A DNA stretch of 37,929 nt from Nitrospinaceae bacterium. Lineage in GTDB: Bacteria; Nitrospinota; Nitrospinia; Nitrospinales; VA-1. The DNA lies in NCBI GenBank assembly GCA_029261695.1, contig JAJDAV010000063.1, positions 1 through 37,929 of the forward strand, read 5' to 3'. Of this stretch, positions 15,619 to 25,182 are shown in pieces (position 1 is the stretch's first letter; the number at the start of each line of letters is the position of its first letter). Below the pieces are notes generated by a model, which saw nothing but the letters and a program-made list of their open reading frames with translations, did no database searches and had not been told where the DNA came from. Made by a program: the position numbers and the translations under genes.

Positions 15619-18411
15619 TCACTCTCCAACAACTTTCAAATGATCCTCACACCGAGGGCAATTCAAGCTATCACCCGTTTTTGACTCGGCATCAAAATAA
15701 TGCCAGCACCTTTCACATTTTTGCCCCGGATGCCTTTCAGTGAATATCTTCACACCTGACAATGAGTCGCTGACATACACCTTTTCATCATCACTTAAAT
15801 CGTCTACCAATTCCACTTTAGAAACAATAAAAATAAATTTAAGCTCTTCTAAATAAGGGCTAACAATCTTTTTAATTTCATCAGGTAGCTCCAGCTTAAT
15901 AGTGGAATCCAAAGAATGGCCGATAACTTTATCTCTACGGCTCGCTTCCGAAGCTTTACTGACCTCTCCCTTAAGCTGCACCAATAATTCCCAGTTGCCA
16001 GTCAATTCAGAACTAAAGCTGATTTCCTGATTAGCTGGAAACGAAGACAAGTGAACACTTTTCACATCGGAGCTTCCCTTGGGAAGGTATCGCCAGATCT
16101 CCTCTGCTGTAAAACTTAATATAGGTGCGATCAAACGCACCATTCCAATCAATAAGATATGAAGCGTGGTTTGCCCTGCCCTCCTCCCCTGAGATTTTTC
16201 AGGGTAGGTGTACAATCGATCCTTCAATATATCGAGATAAAATGCGCTGAGCTCGACCACACAAAAATTCGAAAAAGAATGGTAAAAAGTATGGAACTCA
16301 TAATTCTCAAAAGCAGTAAGTATCTTCTCTCTTAAAATGTTAAATCGGCTAAGAATATAGCGATCAATTTCGGGGAGAGAATCCAAGTCAACAGAATCAT
16401 TTGCCGGGTCAAAATCGTGTAGATTGCCTAATAGGTAACGAAAGGTATTACGAATCTTTCGGTAAGATTCTGTCAACCTTTTCAATATTTCATTGGAAAC
16501 TCGAATGTCTTCGCGATAATTCTCCGATGCCACCCATAGGCGCAAAATTTCTGCACCATGTTGATCAATAATTTTTTGAGGTGCGATTACATTGCCCGCA
16601 GACTTCGACATTTTCTTGCCTTTACCATCAACCACATACCCATGAGTGAGCACTGACTTATAAGGCTCCTTGTCACGCGTTCCGATGGATTCCAACAAAG
16701 AACTGTGAAACCATCCCCGATGTTGATCGCTTCCTTCTAAATATAAGTCTGCAGGCCAGCTTTCATCAGGCCGCCCCTCCAACACAGCTACATGACTAAC
16801 ACCAGAATCAAACCATACATCTAAAATGTCATTTTCTTTTTTAAATTCCTCACCACCGCACTTTTCGCATTTGGTTCCCTTTGGAATTAATTCTTCTATA
16901 GGTGTTTCAAACCAAAAATCGGCTCCTTGTTTTTCTACGCCTTCAGCCACACGTTCAAAAACTTCTTTCGCATTGGTAAACTCACCGCATTCAACACAAG
17001 TACATAGTGTAATGGGAACACCCCAAGCCCGTTGCCGTGACACACACCAGTCGGGACGATTTTCAATCATGCTATAAATCCGCCCCTTGCCCCAATCAGG
17101 AATCCATTGGGTGCGTTCTATTCCTGCCAAGGCATTCTTACGCAGGTCATTCTTCTCCATGGAGATAAACCACTGGTTGGTCGCACGAAAAATTACCGGT
17201 TGATGACAACGCCAGCAATGCGGATAAGAATGTTTTATATCTTCATGATGAATCAGCGATCCATCCTGTTTTAATTTTTCAATAATTTCCGGGTTGGCCT
17301 TTCGTACAAACATTCCAGCGAAATGTTCGACGTCAGGTTTAAAGATACCGCCATCATCCACAGGATTATAAGGTTCCAGACCGTATTTCAGACCCACGAT
17401 ATAGTCATCCTGCCCATGACCGGGAGCAGTATGAACACAACCAGTACCCTGCTCCAAAGTGACATGGTCACCTAAAATTACTTTTGATTCACGATCAATA
17501 AAAGGATGTTGGCATACCAGATTTTCCAAGTCCTTCCCCTTACAACTACCAACAACTTTATAGTCCGTAACATCCCATTCCAGAATTAATGAAGACAGGC
17601 GATCTTCCGCCACCACTAAAACCTCATCACCGATAGCAACAGCCACGTATTGAAATTCAGGATGTAAACATATTGCCAGGTTCGCCGGTAACGTCCATGG
17701 AGTGGTTGTCCAGATCACCATGTAAGCATTTCCACTGTCTCCCAAGCTTGCAGGCAGCTTGGAATTCATTGCAAACTTCACATAAATGGATGGAGAAGTG
17801 TGATCGGCGTGTTCGACTTCGGCTTCCGCTAATGCAGTACGACAAGAAGTGCACCAATGAACAGGTTTTAAACCTTTATATACCATCCCCTTTTCTACAA
17901 ACTTTCCGAACTCACGAACAATGGTTGCTTCATAGGAATAGTCCATAGTCAGATAAGGATTTTCCCAATCCGCAAACACACCTAATCTTTTGAATTCTTC
18001 ACGCTGAATATCCACGAAATCTTGAGCATAAGTGCGACATTGCTTTCTTATCTCGCTCTTTTCGAGGCTCATCTTCTTTTCTTTGATTTTCTTTCCCACC
18101 TGATGCTCAATGGGCAAACCGTGACAATCCCATCCAGGGATGAACCCGGAATCAAATCCCTTCATGCTCATAATTTTCACAATAAAATCTTTAAGAATTT
18201 TATTGAGCGCATGCCCCATATGGATGTGACCATTGGCGTATGGAGGACCATCGTGAAAGACAAATTTTTCTTTCCCCTTGGACAACTGACGAATTTCTTC
18301 GTAAATTTTTTCCTTAGCCCACCATTCAAGCATTTCCGGCTCACGTTTGGTGAGACTGGCTTTCATGGGAAAATCTGTTACCGGCAAATTAAGTGTGTCT
18401 TTTGTTTCCAT
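15619..18411 (-). CDS. ileS: isoleucyl-tRNA synthetase
   Basis: This 930-residue class I synthetase charges tRNA-Ile. It shows the HIGH-type motif HMGH (64-67) in PPYANGHIHMGHALNK, the CP1 editing domain with TTTPWTLPAN, and KMSKS at 600-604. The C-terminal zinc finger is intact (CERCW...CPRC near the end). Length and zinc finger fit the common bacterial IleRS1 type; no eukaryote-like IleRS2 features were seen. The gene starts 6 bases after trpS. No T-box leader was seen upstream. Confidence 0.98.
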   Translation of the reverse strand: METKDTLNLPVTDFPMKASLTKREPEMLEWWAKEKIYEEIRQLSKGKEKFVFHDGPPYANGHIHMGHALNKILKDFIVKIMSMKGFDSGFIPGWDCHGLPIEHQVGKKIKEKKMSLEKSEIRKQCRTYAQDFVDIQREEFKRLGVFADWENPYLTMDYSYEATIVREFGKFVEKGMVYKGLKPVHWCTSCRTALAEAEVEHADHTSPSIYVKFAMNSKLPASLGDSGNAYMVIWTTTPWTLPANLAICLHPEFQYVAVAIGDEVLVVAEDRLSSLILEWDVTDYKVVGSCKGKDLENLVCQHPFIDRESKVILGDHVTLEQGTGCVHTAPGHGQDDYIVGLKYGLEPYNPVDDGGIFKPDVEHFAGMFVRKANPEIIEKLKQDGSLIHHEDIKHSYPHCWRCHQPVIFRATNQWFISMEKNDLRKNALAGIERTQWIPDWGKGRIYSMIENRPDWCVSRQRAWGVPITLCTCVECGEFTNAKEVFERVAEGVEKQGADFWFETPIEELIPKGTKCEKCGGEEFKKENDILDVWFDSGVSHVAVLEGRPDESWPADLYLEGSDQHRGWFHSSLLESIGTRDKEPYKSVLTHGYVVDGKGKKMSKSAGNVIAPQKIIDQHGAEILRLWVASENYREDIRVSNEILKRLTESYRKIRNTFRYLLGNLHDFDPANDSVDLDSLPEIDRYILSRFNILREKILTAFENYEFHTFYHSFSNFCVVELSAFYLDILKDRLYTYPEKSQGRRAGQTTLHILLIGMVRLIAPILSFTAEEIWRYLPKGSSDVKSVHLSSFPANQEISFSSELTGNWELLVQLKGEVSKASEASRRDKVIGHSLDSTIKLELPDEIKKIVSPYLEELKFIFIVSKVELVDDLSDDEKVYVSDSLSGVKIFTERHPGQKCERCWHYFDAESKTGDSLNCPRCEDHLKVVGE

Positions 18412-18417
18412 AGTTTT

Positions 18418-19401
18418 CTAATTAAGTTTCATTGCTTGTTTCACCCTACTGAGAGTAGAAGTTGCAACCTGTTGCGCCTTCTTCGTCCCTTCGGAAATTA
18501 TTTCTTCTACATCTTTTGGCTTTTTGGCTATCTCATTACGCTTTTCCATGATCGGCCGCATGCTTTCCAACATGGTTTGAGTGAGCATGTTTTTACAATC
18601 GCCACAACCGATTTTAGCCGATCGACACCCCTCGGCCACTTCATCCTGCACCGATTGAGGGGAATATATTTTATGAAAAGGATACAAGTTACAAACCTCA
18701 GGATCCCCCGGATCATCCCTGCGGGCTCGTGCAGGGTCGGTCAACATCTGCTTTACTTTTTTTGTAACCTCTTTTTCATTATCAGAAAGAAAAATCGCGT
18801 TGTCATAAGACTTGCTCATTTTTCTACCATCGAGTCCGTTCAGCTTAGGAATGTCAGATATTTTTGCACCCGGCTCAATGAACACATTTTTCTTATATAG
18901 ATGATGGAATCGTCGAACAATTTCCCGAGACAATTCCAAATGCGGCGCCTGATCAATTCCGACAGGAACATAATCCGCTCGATACAAAACAATATCCGCC
19001 GTCTGCAAGACAGGGTATCCCAGAAAACCATAAGTACTCATATCGACTTTTTTAACCTCGTCCTGCTTTTCCTTATAAGTCGGGTTTCTCTCAAGCCAGG
19101 GAACAGGAACCATCATCGATAATATAAGGTGAAGCTCCGCATGCTCAGGGATTCTAGATTGTAGAAACAAGGTACTTTTTTCAGGGTCCAGTCCGGCACT
19201 CAACCAGTCCACCGCCACCTCATGCGAAAAATCTTTGATCTTATGAGGGTCTTCATAAAGTGAAGAGAGGGCGTGCCAGTCGGCAATAAAGAAAAAACAT
19301 TCAAAGTCTTCTTGCAGGTCCACCCAGTTTTTTAGCGCACCAAAATAGTTGCCAAGGTGAAGCTTGCCCGAAGGCTGCATACCGCTCAATATTCGTTTCA
19401 T
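18418..19401 (-). CDS. trpS: tryptophanyl-tRNA synthetase
   Basis: This 327-residue class I synthetase has the HIGH-type signature HLGNYFG near its start (SGMQPSGKLHLGN) and GRKMSKSYDN (KMSKS) about 175 residues later. I chose ATG 19401 because TrpS normally begins M-K-R-x-L-S-G; a TTG two codons upstream is also possible. It lies between the M50 protease gene and ileS with gaps of about 10 and 6 bases, so the three are almost certainly one transcript. Confidence 0.97.
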   Translation of the reverse strand: MKRILSGMQPSGKLHLGNYFGALKNWVDLQEDFECFFFIADWHALSSLYEDPHKIKDFSHEVAVDWLSAGLDPEKSTLFLQSRIPEHAELHLILSMMVPVPWLERNPTYKEKQDEVKKVDMSTYGFLGYPVLQTADIVLYRADYVPVGIDQAPHLELSREIVRRFHHLYKKNVFIEPGAKISDIPKLNGLDGRKMSKSYDNAIFLSDNEKEVTKKVKQMLTDPARARRDDPGDPEVCNLYPFHKIYSPQSVQDEVAEGCRSAKIGCGDCKNMLTQTMLESMRPIMEKRNEIAKKPKDVEEIISEGTKKAQQVATSTLSRVKQAMKLN

Positions 19402-19411
19402 GGGCAATAAT

Positions 19412-20068
19412 TCATCCGGCGAAACTCGCCTTCAATACTTCAATGATCATTGGGAACGTTTCCTGACTCAGGAATAGTACCGAGTAGTTAATGGGATACA
19501 TCAAAATAGTTCCGAGAATACCTGTGTCGGCAAATTGGTCCAATAGAAAAACACCTAAAATCAGAAATGCTCCAAACTTGTCCAGACTCGTCAACCTTTC
19601 CGCGACACTTTCAGGAACCATGCCCTTCAGTACACTGGAGCCATCCAGAGGGAAAACCGGCAGCATATTGAAGATCGCCAAAGCGACATTGATCCATATA
19701 CCATAGGCTAAAATAACAAACAAATAAGAAAACTCAGGTGATATCAAACGTATGAAAAAGCTGCAAAACACCGCCATAGCAATGTTTGATAGCGGCCCTG
19801 CTATCGCCACATACATCATATCCCGCTGTGGATTCTGAAAGTTTTCCCCATTGACCGGAACCGGCTTGGCCCAGCCAAAACCGACAAAATAGAAAAATAA
19901 AATCCCGGTAATATCGAGATGTTTTAATGGATTGAATGAAAGCCGACCCAAACGTTGCGCAGTATCGTCTCCGAGAAGAAGCGCCATCTTCCCATGCGAA
20001 TATTCATGCACCGTCAAAGAGAACAAAATGACCGGAGTCATCAACACCATTAATTGCGTTTTGGTCAA
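19412..20068 (-). CDS. M50-family site-2-protease-like membrane zinc protease
   Basis: This 218-residue polytopic inner-membrane protein has the zinc-binding motif HEYSH (H21, E22, H25) in the first helix. The third ligand D142 lies in NMLPVFPLDGSSVLKG, the equivalent of N-x-x-P-x-P-x-x-D-G. NPLKHLD and GPLSNIAMA are further family blocks. This minimal form without PDZ or CBS domains is the group often encoded next to trpS in several phyla. The substrate is unknown. TTG 20068 is supported by AAGAGG 8 bases upstream; an ATG at 20050 is the alternative. It is the first gene of the trpS-ileS-lspA operon. Confidence 0.92.
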   Translation of the reverse strand: MTKTQLMVLMTPVILFSLTVHEYSHGKMALLLGDDTAQRLGRLSFNPLKHLDITGILFFYFVGFGWAKPVPVNGENFQNPQRDMMYVAIAGPLSNIAMAVFCSFFIRLISPEFSYLFVILAYGIWINVALAIFNMLPVFPLDGSSVLKGMVPESVAERLTSLDKFGAFLILGVFLLDQFADTGILGTILMYPINYSVLFLSQETFPMIIEVLKASFAG

Positions 20069-20230
20069 ACCGAATGCCTCTTGGTTTCAATAATCAACAG
20101 GGGGAAAATCAGGCTACCGAGTAAAACAAAAGAAGGGCCGATTTCGAGGTAAAATCCTAAACTCACAACACTTTAACACATATGAAATACCATTTCGACT
20201 ACAGATGGACACCGATAAACACAGATTAAT

Positions 20231-20296
20231 AATCCCCTCTAAAAAGGGAGGGGGCTGGTGGATTGTCTTTACCCCCCTCTTTCACAAAGAGGGGGC
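20231..20296. repeat. GC-rich palindromic intergenic repeat
   Basis: Between two minus-strand genes lie two adjacent hairpins in purine/pyrimidine-biased DNA. CCCCTCT...AGGGAGGGG spans 20234-20254. A perfect 10-bp stem CCCCCTCTTT (20273-20282) / AAAGAGGGGG (20286-20295) has a CAC loop. This kind of GC-rich block in AT-rich surroundings is typical of dispersed REP-like intergenic elements. A related but weaker block lies at 10190-10300. No coding content. Confidence 0.6.
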
Positions 20297-20334
20297 AAAT
20301 CACTCACTCACCCCTTTCAATTACCCGTCGGTGT

Positions 20335-21087
20335 TCATTCCAATTTTCTTTCTTTTAATAGGGTCTTTGCATACTTTTGGCGGGTATAAATCGCAGCATT
20401 TTTAGCTAAGAATAAACCTAGAGAACCATCCCTAAACCCTTGTTTTAAAATATAATTTTTAAAAAATGTGAATGGCGGACGGAGATGCAGATGCGTCCAG
20501 TTGGCGCGGAATCCATTGGCAGATTTTTCCTTGGCGTAGAGTGTTGAATAGCGATCCTGACGCTGAATATAATCTTTTTCATCCCGGTAAGAGTAATGCA
20601 CCAAAGCATTTTTCAATGCCCCTGCATTTTCGTCTGGAGTCAGTCTTTCGTGCACCTGGGTTTCACTGAAAGCGACCTTTTCCTTGTCATACAATCGTAA
20701 AATTCGGTCGGGATACCATCCGCCAAATCGCACCCAATAATCGCCGAAATAGTTCTTTCGCGGAAGGTGATAAACCGTATGTTGAGGCCCTTCCCTTAAA
20801 ACCTTTTGGATTTCTTCAGCCGATTCAGGAGTCACCACTTCATCCGAGTCTATATTTAATACCCATCGATTCTTGGTGTGGGAGGCGCAAATGTTCTTTT
20901 GTTTGCCGTAACCATGCCAGGTCTCGCTAAAAACCTGATCTGTGTACTGTTTGCAAATTTCTAAAGTCCGATCGCTACTTTCTGTATCCACCACAACAAT
21001 TTCATCAACCCATTTCAAGCTTTCGAGGCAACGGCCGATATTCTTTTCTTCATTTTTTGTGATAATGGTTACGCTGAGTTTTTCCAT
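20335..21087 (-). CDS. family 2 glycosyltransferase, WaaE/KdtX-like
   Basis: This 250-residue cytoplasmic or membrane-associated enzyme has a GT-A fold. The N-terminal block LSVTIITKNEEKNIGRCLESLKWVDEIVVVDTESSDRT and the metal-binding N-I-D80-S-D82-E are clear. The block GKQKNICASHTKNRWVLNIDSDEVV and the later QVHERL segment match LPS-core beta-1,4-glucosyltransferases (WaaE/KdtX), so a role in lipopolysaccharide core assembly is likely. AAAGAG precedes ATG 21087. The gene stands alone on the minus strand, separated from the M50 operon by the palindromic repeat. Confidence 0.88.
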   Translation of the reverse strand: MEKLSVTIITKNEEKNIGRCLESLKWVDEIVVVDTESSDRTLEICKQYTDQVFSETWHGYGKQKNICASHTKNRWVLNIDSDEVVTPESAEEIQKVLREGPQHTVYHLPRKNYFGDYWVRFGGWYPDRILRLYDKEKVAFSETQVHERLTPDENAGALKNALVHYSYRDEKDYIQRQDRYSTLYAKEKSANGFRANWTHLHLRPPFTFFKNYILKQGFRDGSLGLFLAKNAAIYTRQKYAKTLLKERKLE

Positions 21088-21430
21088 TTGCGCTCTTTAA
21101 ATCGAAAAATATCCGTCCCTCCTGTGGGACTCGAATATTTCAAAGGTGGGCAACTTTTTCTCATTTCGGACCTAATTTCCACACCGAACTTCCACCCGAT
21201 TATAACATTCCAATTTCCTCCAACTAATTAATTTCACTGCTTTTCTGGATTTTTATGCTAATATTAATGCCGAAATGAAACCGTCTGTGCCCCGGTCATT
21301 TACCGTTCAACCGGCAACTGGTTTTTCAGATCGTGTCATAGCATTTTTATGGAAAACGGATGACCCCATTTTTGTTTTTAAGGATGCGATTATTTTACAC
21401 TTCACACCGCTATAACCCATTCCAATAAAT
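21088..21430. other. intergenic region between divergent genes
   Basis: This 343-base stretch separates the minus-strand glycosyltransferase from the plus-strand acidic protein. It holds AT-rich promoter-like sequence around 21255-21275 (TATGCTAATATTAAT). One short frame of 46 codons (21275-21415) has no convincing ribosome-binding site and I do not accept it as a gene. No RNA gene or strong hairpin was seen. Confidence 0.6.
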
Positions 21431-22738
21431 ATGATTGAACAATACCTGCAAGTAGCGCTTGAATTCGTCAAAGAAATCTGGTTTCAACTAGACTCCAAAT
21501 TTGGATTGGAAGAAACTGAAGCTTTTAAATTCATCCAACCCTATTTGCTCCAGCTTCAAGATAACCCCACCTATATGGGAATTGCTTTTGCCGCTCTATT
21601 CCTGGTTCCATATGGTTTATATAAAGTAAGAAGCATTGCCCGTGAACGAGAGCGCAAGCTTGATGAACTCATGGAAGAAATGGAAGAGGAGGAGGAAGAT
21701 TATGACGAGGACGATCCACGGCGGCAAAGACGCCCTGAACCTCCAGAGGAAGAAAATACAATAATTTCAAAAGATGACTACGAAATTGAGGAAGAAGGCG
21801 ACAAGCCCCTATTCAACAAAGAAGACGAGGACCCTCCTCCATACATGCAAATTTTGGAAAAGCTGGATGAAGAGGAACACGAAGACGAACTTCACGTCGA
21901 CACAAAAAAAGTTATGGGCGACGATGACGAGTTCGAACTTGAGCCCATTAGCTCTGAATTAGCTGAGCCAGATAAAAATAAAGACTTGAGCGAGTTTGAA
22001 GAGTTTGAGTTCGACGGTGATACGGCAGAAACAGAAGAATCATCGCATGACCAGGCTATTCAAGAACTGCAAAAAGAAGGCGAATTGTTGGAACTGGACG
22101 GAGAGCTTTCCGCAGACGATCCTTTTGCCCACTATTCAGAACTTGATGATGACGAACAAGATCGCGCCATTCAGGCACTTCAAGATGAAATGGAATCGAC
22201 GATCAATAAACTAACCGAACAGTTGGAAAGCACTCCAGAAAACACCTCTTCCATGAAGGATCTGGGTGACATCAAAATTGGTGATGGAGCAACCATTGAC
22301 GATGAATATGTTTTAGAAGAAGAGACCGAAGAACCTGCTTTCTCAGAAATAAACGAACCCGAAACTCATTCCCTGGATTTAACCGAAGAGGTTGAACCAA
22401 CTTTGAAGAGCATTGAACCTGTAATTGAGGAATTGCCTCCCTTGCAGCCAATCCCAGAAAGGGATTACTCTCATGAAGGTTCTTCAAGCGGGGAAGCCGA
22501 CAGTCTAATTAATCGACTCAAATATTTTCAGGAAAACCTGGACTCACGATTTCATCATGGAGACAAACGAGAATTGAATCCATTACCAGCGTCCAAGCCG
22601 AAGGACTTGGCCGGTGAGCATCGTTTCGTTGAGCAAAGAAGTTTCCCAACAAAGTCGCCCAGTGTTCCTGTAGACAACAAAAAATATATGGAAACGCTGG
22701 AATCATTTATATTTTTAAAAGATCAAAACAAACATTAA
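21431..22738 (+). CDS. membrane-anchored highly acidic unknown protein
   Basis: This 435-residue protein has an N-terminal amphipathic segment (1-46), a single transmembrane helix (about 48-66, YMGIAFAALFLVPYGLYKV) and a basic RSIARERERK stop-transfer. A very long Asp/Glu-rich, probably disordered tail (about 75-350) follows. The tail ends in a more structured region (DSLINRLKYFQENLDSRF near 370, and a terminal YMETLESFIFLKDQ). I do not recognise a family. It is 36 bases upstream of a MinD/FlhG-like ATPase, so it may be the membrane partner or positioning factor of that ATPase (inference). The tail should face the cytoplasm by the positive-inside rule. Confidence 0.75.
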   Translation: MIEQYLQVALEFVKEIWFQLDSKFGLEETEAFKFIQPYLLQLQDNPTYMGIAFAALFLVPYGLYKVRSIARERERKLDELMEEMEEEEEDYDEDDPRRQRRPEPPEEENTIISKDDYEIEEEGDKPLFNKEDEDPPPYMQILEKLDEEEHEDELHVDTKKVMGDDDEFELEPISSELAEPDKNKDLSEFEEFEFDGDTAETEESSHDQAIQELQKEGELLELDGELSADDPFAHYSELDDDEQDRAIQALQDEMESTINKLTEQLESTPENTSSMKDLGDIKIGDGATIDDEYVLEEETEEPAFSEINEPETHSLDLTEEVEPTLKSIEPVIEELPPLQPIPERDYSHEGSSSGEADSLINRLKYFQENLDSRFHHGDKRELNPLPASKPKDLAGEHRFVEQRSFPTKSPSVPVDNKKYMETLESFIFLKDQNKH

Positions 22739-22774
22739 GCAGTTGGAGTTCGACCCATTAAACTTTCAGATTCG

Positions 22775-23752
22775 ATGACATCACAAGTTAACATTATTGC
22801 AGTCGGTGGCGGCAAAGGCGGCATAGGGAAAAGTGTTGTCTGCACCAACCTGGCAATTGGAATGGCTCTTAGTGGTCAAAAAGTTATTCTGATGGATACT
22901 GATTTCGGTGCATCCAATCTGCATGCATTATTGGGAATCAATAATCCAGTACATGGGTTTCAGGACTTTTTTAACGAGGACATCTCCAATAAACAATCGC
23001 TGCTGATAGATACAGGTATCAGCAATTTAAAATTTGTCAGCGGTGCGGGGGACAACCCGGGAAGCGCAAATATCGACTCCGATAAAATTAACACCGTTAT
23101 TTCGTTCATCAAAAACCTGGAAGCAGATACCATACTTTTGGATTTAGGTCCTGGAACCAATTACAACGTCATCGACTTTTTTAACATCAGCACACAGAAT
23201 GTCGTTCTCACAACCCCGGAAATGACGTCGGTAATGAAAACCTTCAGTTTCATTCGTTCTGCTTTGTTCAGAAGAATTTCTTTGGCATTTCAGGACACTC
23301 CCGAAATCCAGAAAATGGTAGACCACTCGAATCCCACCCATGCGGATATCGAAACTTATACGACAGGACTTCTTAGAGATCGTTTTGTTGAAGAGTTTCC
23401 TGATCACCTGGAACAGTTAAATAACATCATAAAAGACTTCACTCCGGGGTTAGTCGTAAATCGAGTTCGCAGCAAAAAAGATCTCATGACCGGAGATAAT
23501 CTGTTAAAGCTTATAAAAAAATTCCTTGAAGTAGAAGCCACCTATCTTGGATATATCATTGAGAGTGATCGAGTTAGAGATTCCGTAGATGAAATGATTC
23601 CGTTCCTGATTAAAGATCCGCAAAGTAAGCCTTCAGAGAATCTCCAGCAGATCATAGGGGCACTCACCAACACCGACCTGCAGTTTGTTAAGCGAGATGG
23701 AAGAATTTTTGTATCAAAACAAGTTCGTCTATCCTCAGGCTGGGAAGTCTAG
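22775..23752 (+). CDS. MinD/FlhG-like ParA-family ATPase
   Basis: This 325-residue cytoplasmic P-loop ATPase has the deviant Walker A GGKGGIGKS (12-20, K14 and K19). It also has the switch region DTDFGASNLHALLG and a Walker B-type strand TILLDLGPGTNYNVIDFF. The insert from about 180 to 230 and the C-terminal half resemble the MinD/FlhG-like ATPases of deltaproteobacteria. Such proteins cycle on and off the membrane or polar landmarks to place flagella, pili, septa or other structures. No flagellar or division genes lie nearby; the likely partner is the acidic membrane protein upstream. A clear C-terminal membrane-targeting helix is not evident. Confidence 0.88.
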   Translation: MTSQVNIIAVGGGKGGIGKSVVCTNLAIGMALSGQKVILMDTDFGASNLHALLGINNPVHGFQDFFNEDISNKQSLLIDTGISNLKFVSGAGDNPGSANIDSDKINTVISFIKNLEADTILLDLGPGTNYNVIDFFNISTQNVVLTTPEMTSVMKTFSFIRSALFRRISLAFQDTPEIQKMVDHSNPTHADIETYTTGLLRDRFVEEFPDHLEQLNNIIKDFTPGLVVNRVRSKKDLMTGDNLLKLIKKFLEVEATYLGYIIESDRVRDSVDEMIPFLIKDPQSKPSENLQQIIGALTNTDLQFVKRDGRIFVSKQVRLSSGWEV

Positions 23753-23853
23753 CCCTTCCCTCCTCAATATTTCGAAATACCCGTTAAATTTCCCCTCGTT
23801 GGACAGTTTTTTTCCAGTACAATGCAATAAAAAATCATTCCATAAAAGCTATC

Positions 23854-25179
23854 GTGATAGACACTCAAACCCAATCAATATTATTGGAGCTGCTCAATTT
23901 TTCTTCCCGTAGAAATATTAAGCTTTTCGTTGTGGGCGGCACATTGCGCGACCATTATTTGCAGCAAAAAATTACAGACATTGATCTCACGGGGAAAGAC
24001 ATCGCCAAAATAGCAACGGCATTCGCCAAATCACTTAACCTCAACAGTATTCCTCTAGACAAAACTCTCGGCCGGTCGACAACGCGGATCATACTCTCTC
24101 GACAGAAGCATTTGGACTGCACAGATATGCAAGGATCAAGAATTGAGGAAGATCTGTCGCAAAGAGATTTCACAATGAATGCAATGGGACAGGAACTTCC
24201 TGACTTTCTGGCAAGTAAAAATGGAGTAATTGATTTATTTGGTGGACGAGAGGATCTTGATAATAAAACCATCCAAGCTATATCAGGCTCCGTATTCGTG
24301 GCCGATCCTTTACGAATGCTAAGGGCTTTCCGTTTTGCTGCTACCTTGGGCTTCACTATTGAACCACACACATTGAAAAAAATATTCAATGACAAGGAAA
24401 TGATTTCGAAAATAGCTGCCGAAAGAATCTGGAAAGAACTCTTATTATTTTTTGGAGCAGATAATACTGGGGGACCTGTAATATTGATGAAGGAGACCGG
24501 ATTATTCTCCTGCTTAACATCAATCTCCTTTACAGATTGGGAAGAAGTTTCAAAGCACTATAATCGACTGGAGCATATTTTTTTAAATCCACATTTGTAT
24601 TTCCCCAAATATGCTCCTGAAGTTATTTCCTCGAAATTTTCTCTAATCAAACTTTCGCTTCTATTAAAAAATATGGATATTAATGGGGCAATAGAGGATA
24701 AGAAAAGGAAAGATTTTGGCACACCCAAAACCTTTGAAACTTTAAAAACCCTTAAGGCTAGCAATAGTGAAATTGCCTACATTTGTCGATCCATTCAGAA
24801 TTTAAACTTATTTTCCCGAACGATAACAACCAACCTTAGTGAATCATCATTATATGATTTATGTTTAAAGGGTGGCGACCAATTGGTTGCGGGTATACTT
24901 TTGCAGGTTTGCACTCTCCCGTTCTCAGATAATATAGAAAACGAAAAGCTTGTGCCTTATGAACAACTTTTAGATTTTTATTTCACGCGCTACCTTCCCG
25001 CTTTAGAAGAAAAGTCCTTGTTAAATGGAAATGACATAATGACAATATTTAATACTCCACCCTCTCCTGTATTAGCAAATGTACTTGAAAATATCCAACG
25101 TGCCCAGATTCTTGGAGAAATAAAAACTTTTGAAGAAGCAAAGTCACTGGCCGCCAAAATCCTTAAATCACAAGAATAA
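23854..25179 (+). CDS. tRNA nucleotidyltransferase / poly(A) polymerase family enzyme
   Basis: This 441-residue class II nucleotidyltransferase has the active-site blocks GGTLRD (28-33), DIDLTG with metal ligands D42 and D44, RDFTMNA (104-110) and DPLRMLRAFRFAATLGF. It could add or repair tRNA 3' CCA ends or act as a poly(A) polymerase; the family cannot be split reliably by eye. There is no visible C-terminal HD domain. The initiator tRNA at 64-140 encodes its own CCA, which makes CCA repair the likely role. The start is GTG 23854 with only a weak upstream purine run. It heads a plus-strand cluster and ends 3 bases before the esterase gene. Confidence 0.87.
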   Translation: MIDTQTQSILLELLNFSSRRNIKLFVVGGTLRDHYLQQKITDIDLTGKDIAKIATAFAKSLNLNSIPLDKTLGRSTTRIILSRQKHLDCTDMQGSRIEEDLSQRDFTMNAMGQELPDFLASKNGVIDLFGGREDLDNKTIQAISGSVFVADPLRMLRAFRFAATLGFTIEPHTLKKIFNDKEMISKIAAERIWKELLLFFGADNTGGPVILMKETGLFSCLTSISFTDWEEVSKHYNRLEHIFLNPHLYFPKYAPEVISSKFSLIKLSLLLKNMDINGAIEDKKRKDFGTPKTFETLKTLKASNSEIAYICRSIQNLNLFSRTITTNLSESSLYDLCLKGGDQLVAGILLQVCTLPFSDNIENEKLVPYEQLLDFYFTRYLPALEEKSLLNGNDIMTIFNTPPSPVLANVLENIQRAQILGEIKTFEEAKSLAAKILKSQE

Positions 25180-25182
25180 AAA

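Noticed and set aside
18412-18417. T-box leader for ileS or trpS
   Set aside because: The genes are separated by only a few bases from the preceding genes and no T-box motif or terminator lies upstream of the operon.
18022-18900. A long plus-strand open frame (292 codons) opposite ileS and trpS
   Set aside because: It lies entirely antisense to two clear essential genes, its product is rich in Phe/His/Leu/Ser without any known motif, and it has no ribosome-binding site. It is a shadow frame.
21275-21415. 46-codon frame before the acidic membrane protein
   Set aside because: No ribosome-binding site, no recognisable features and length within chance expectation.
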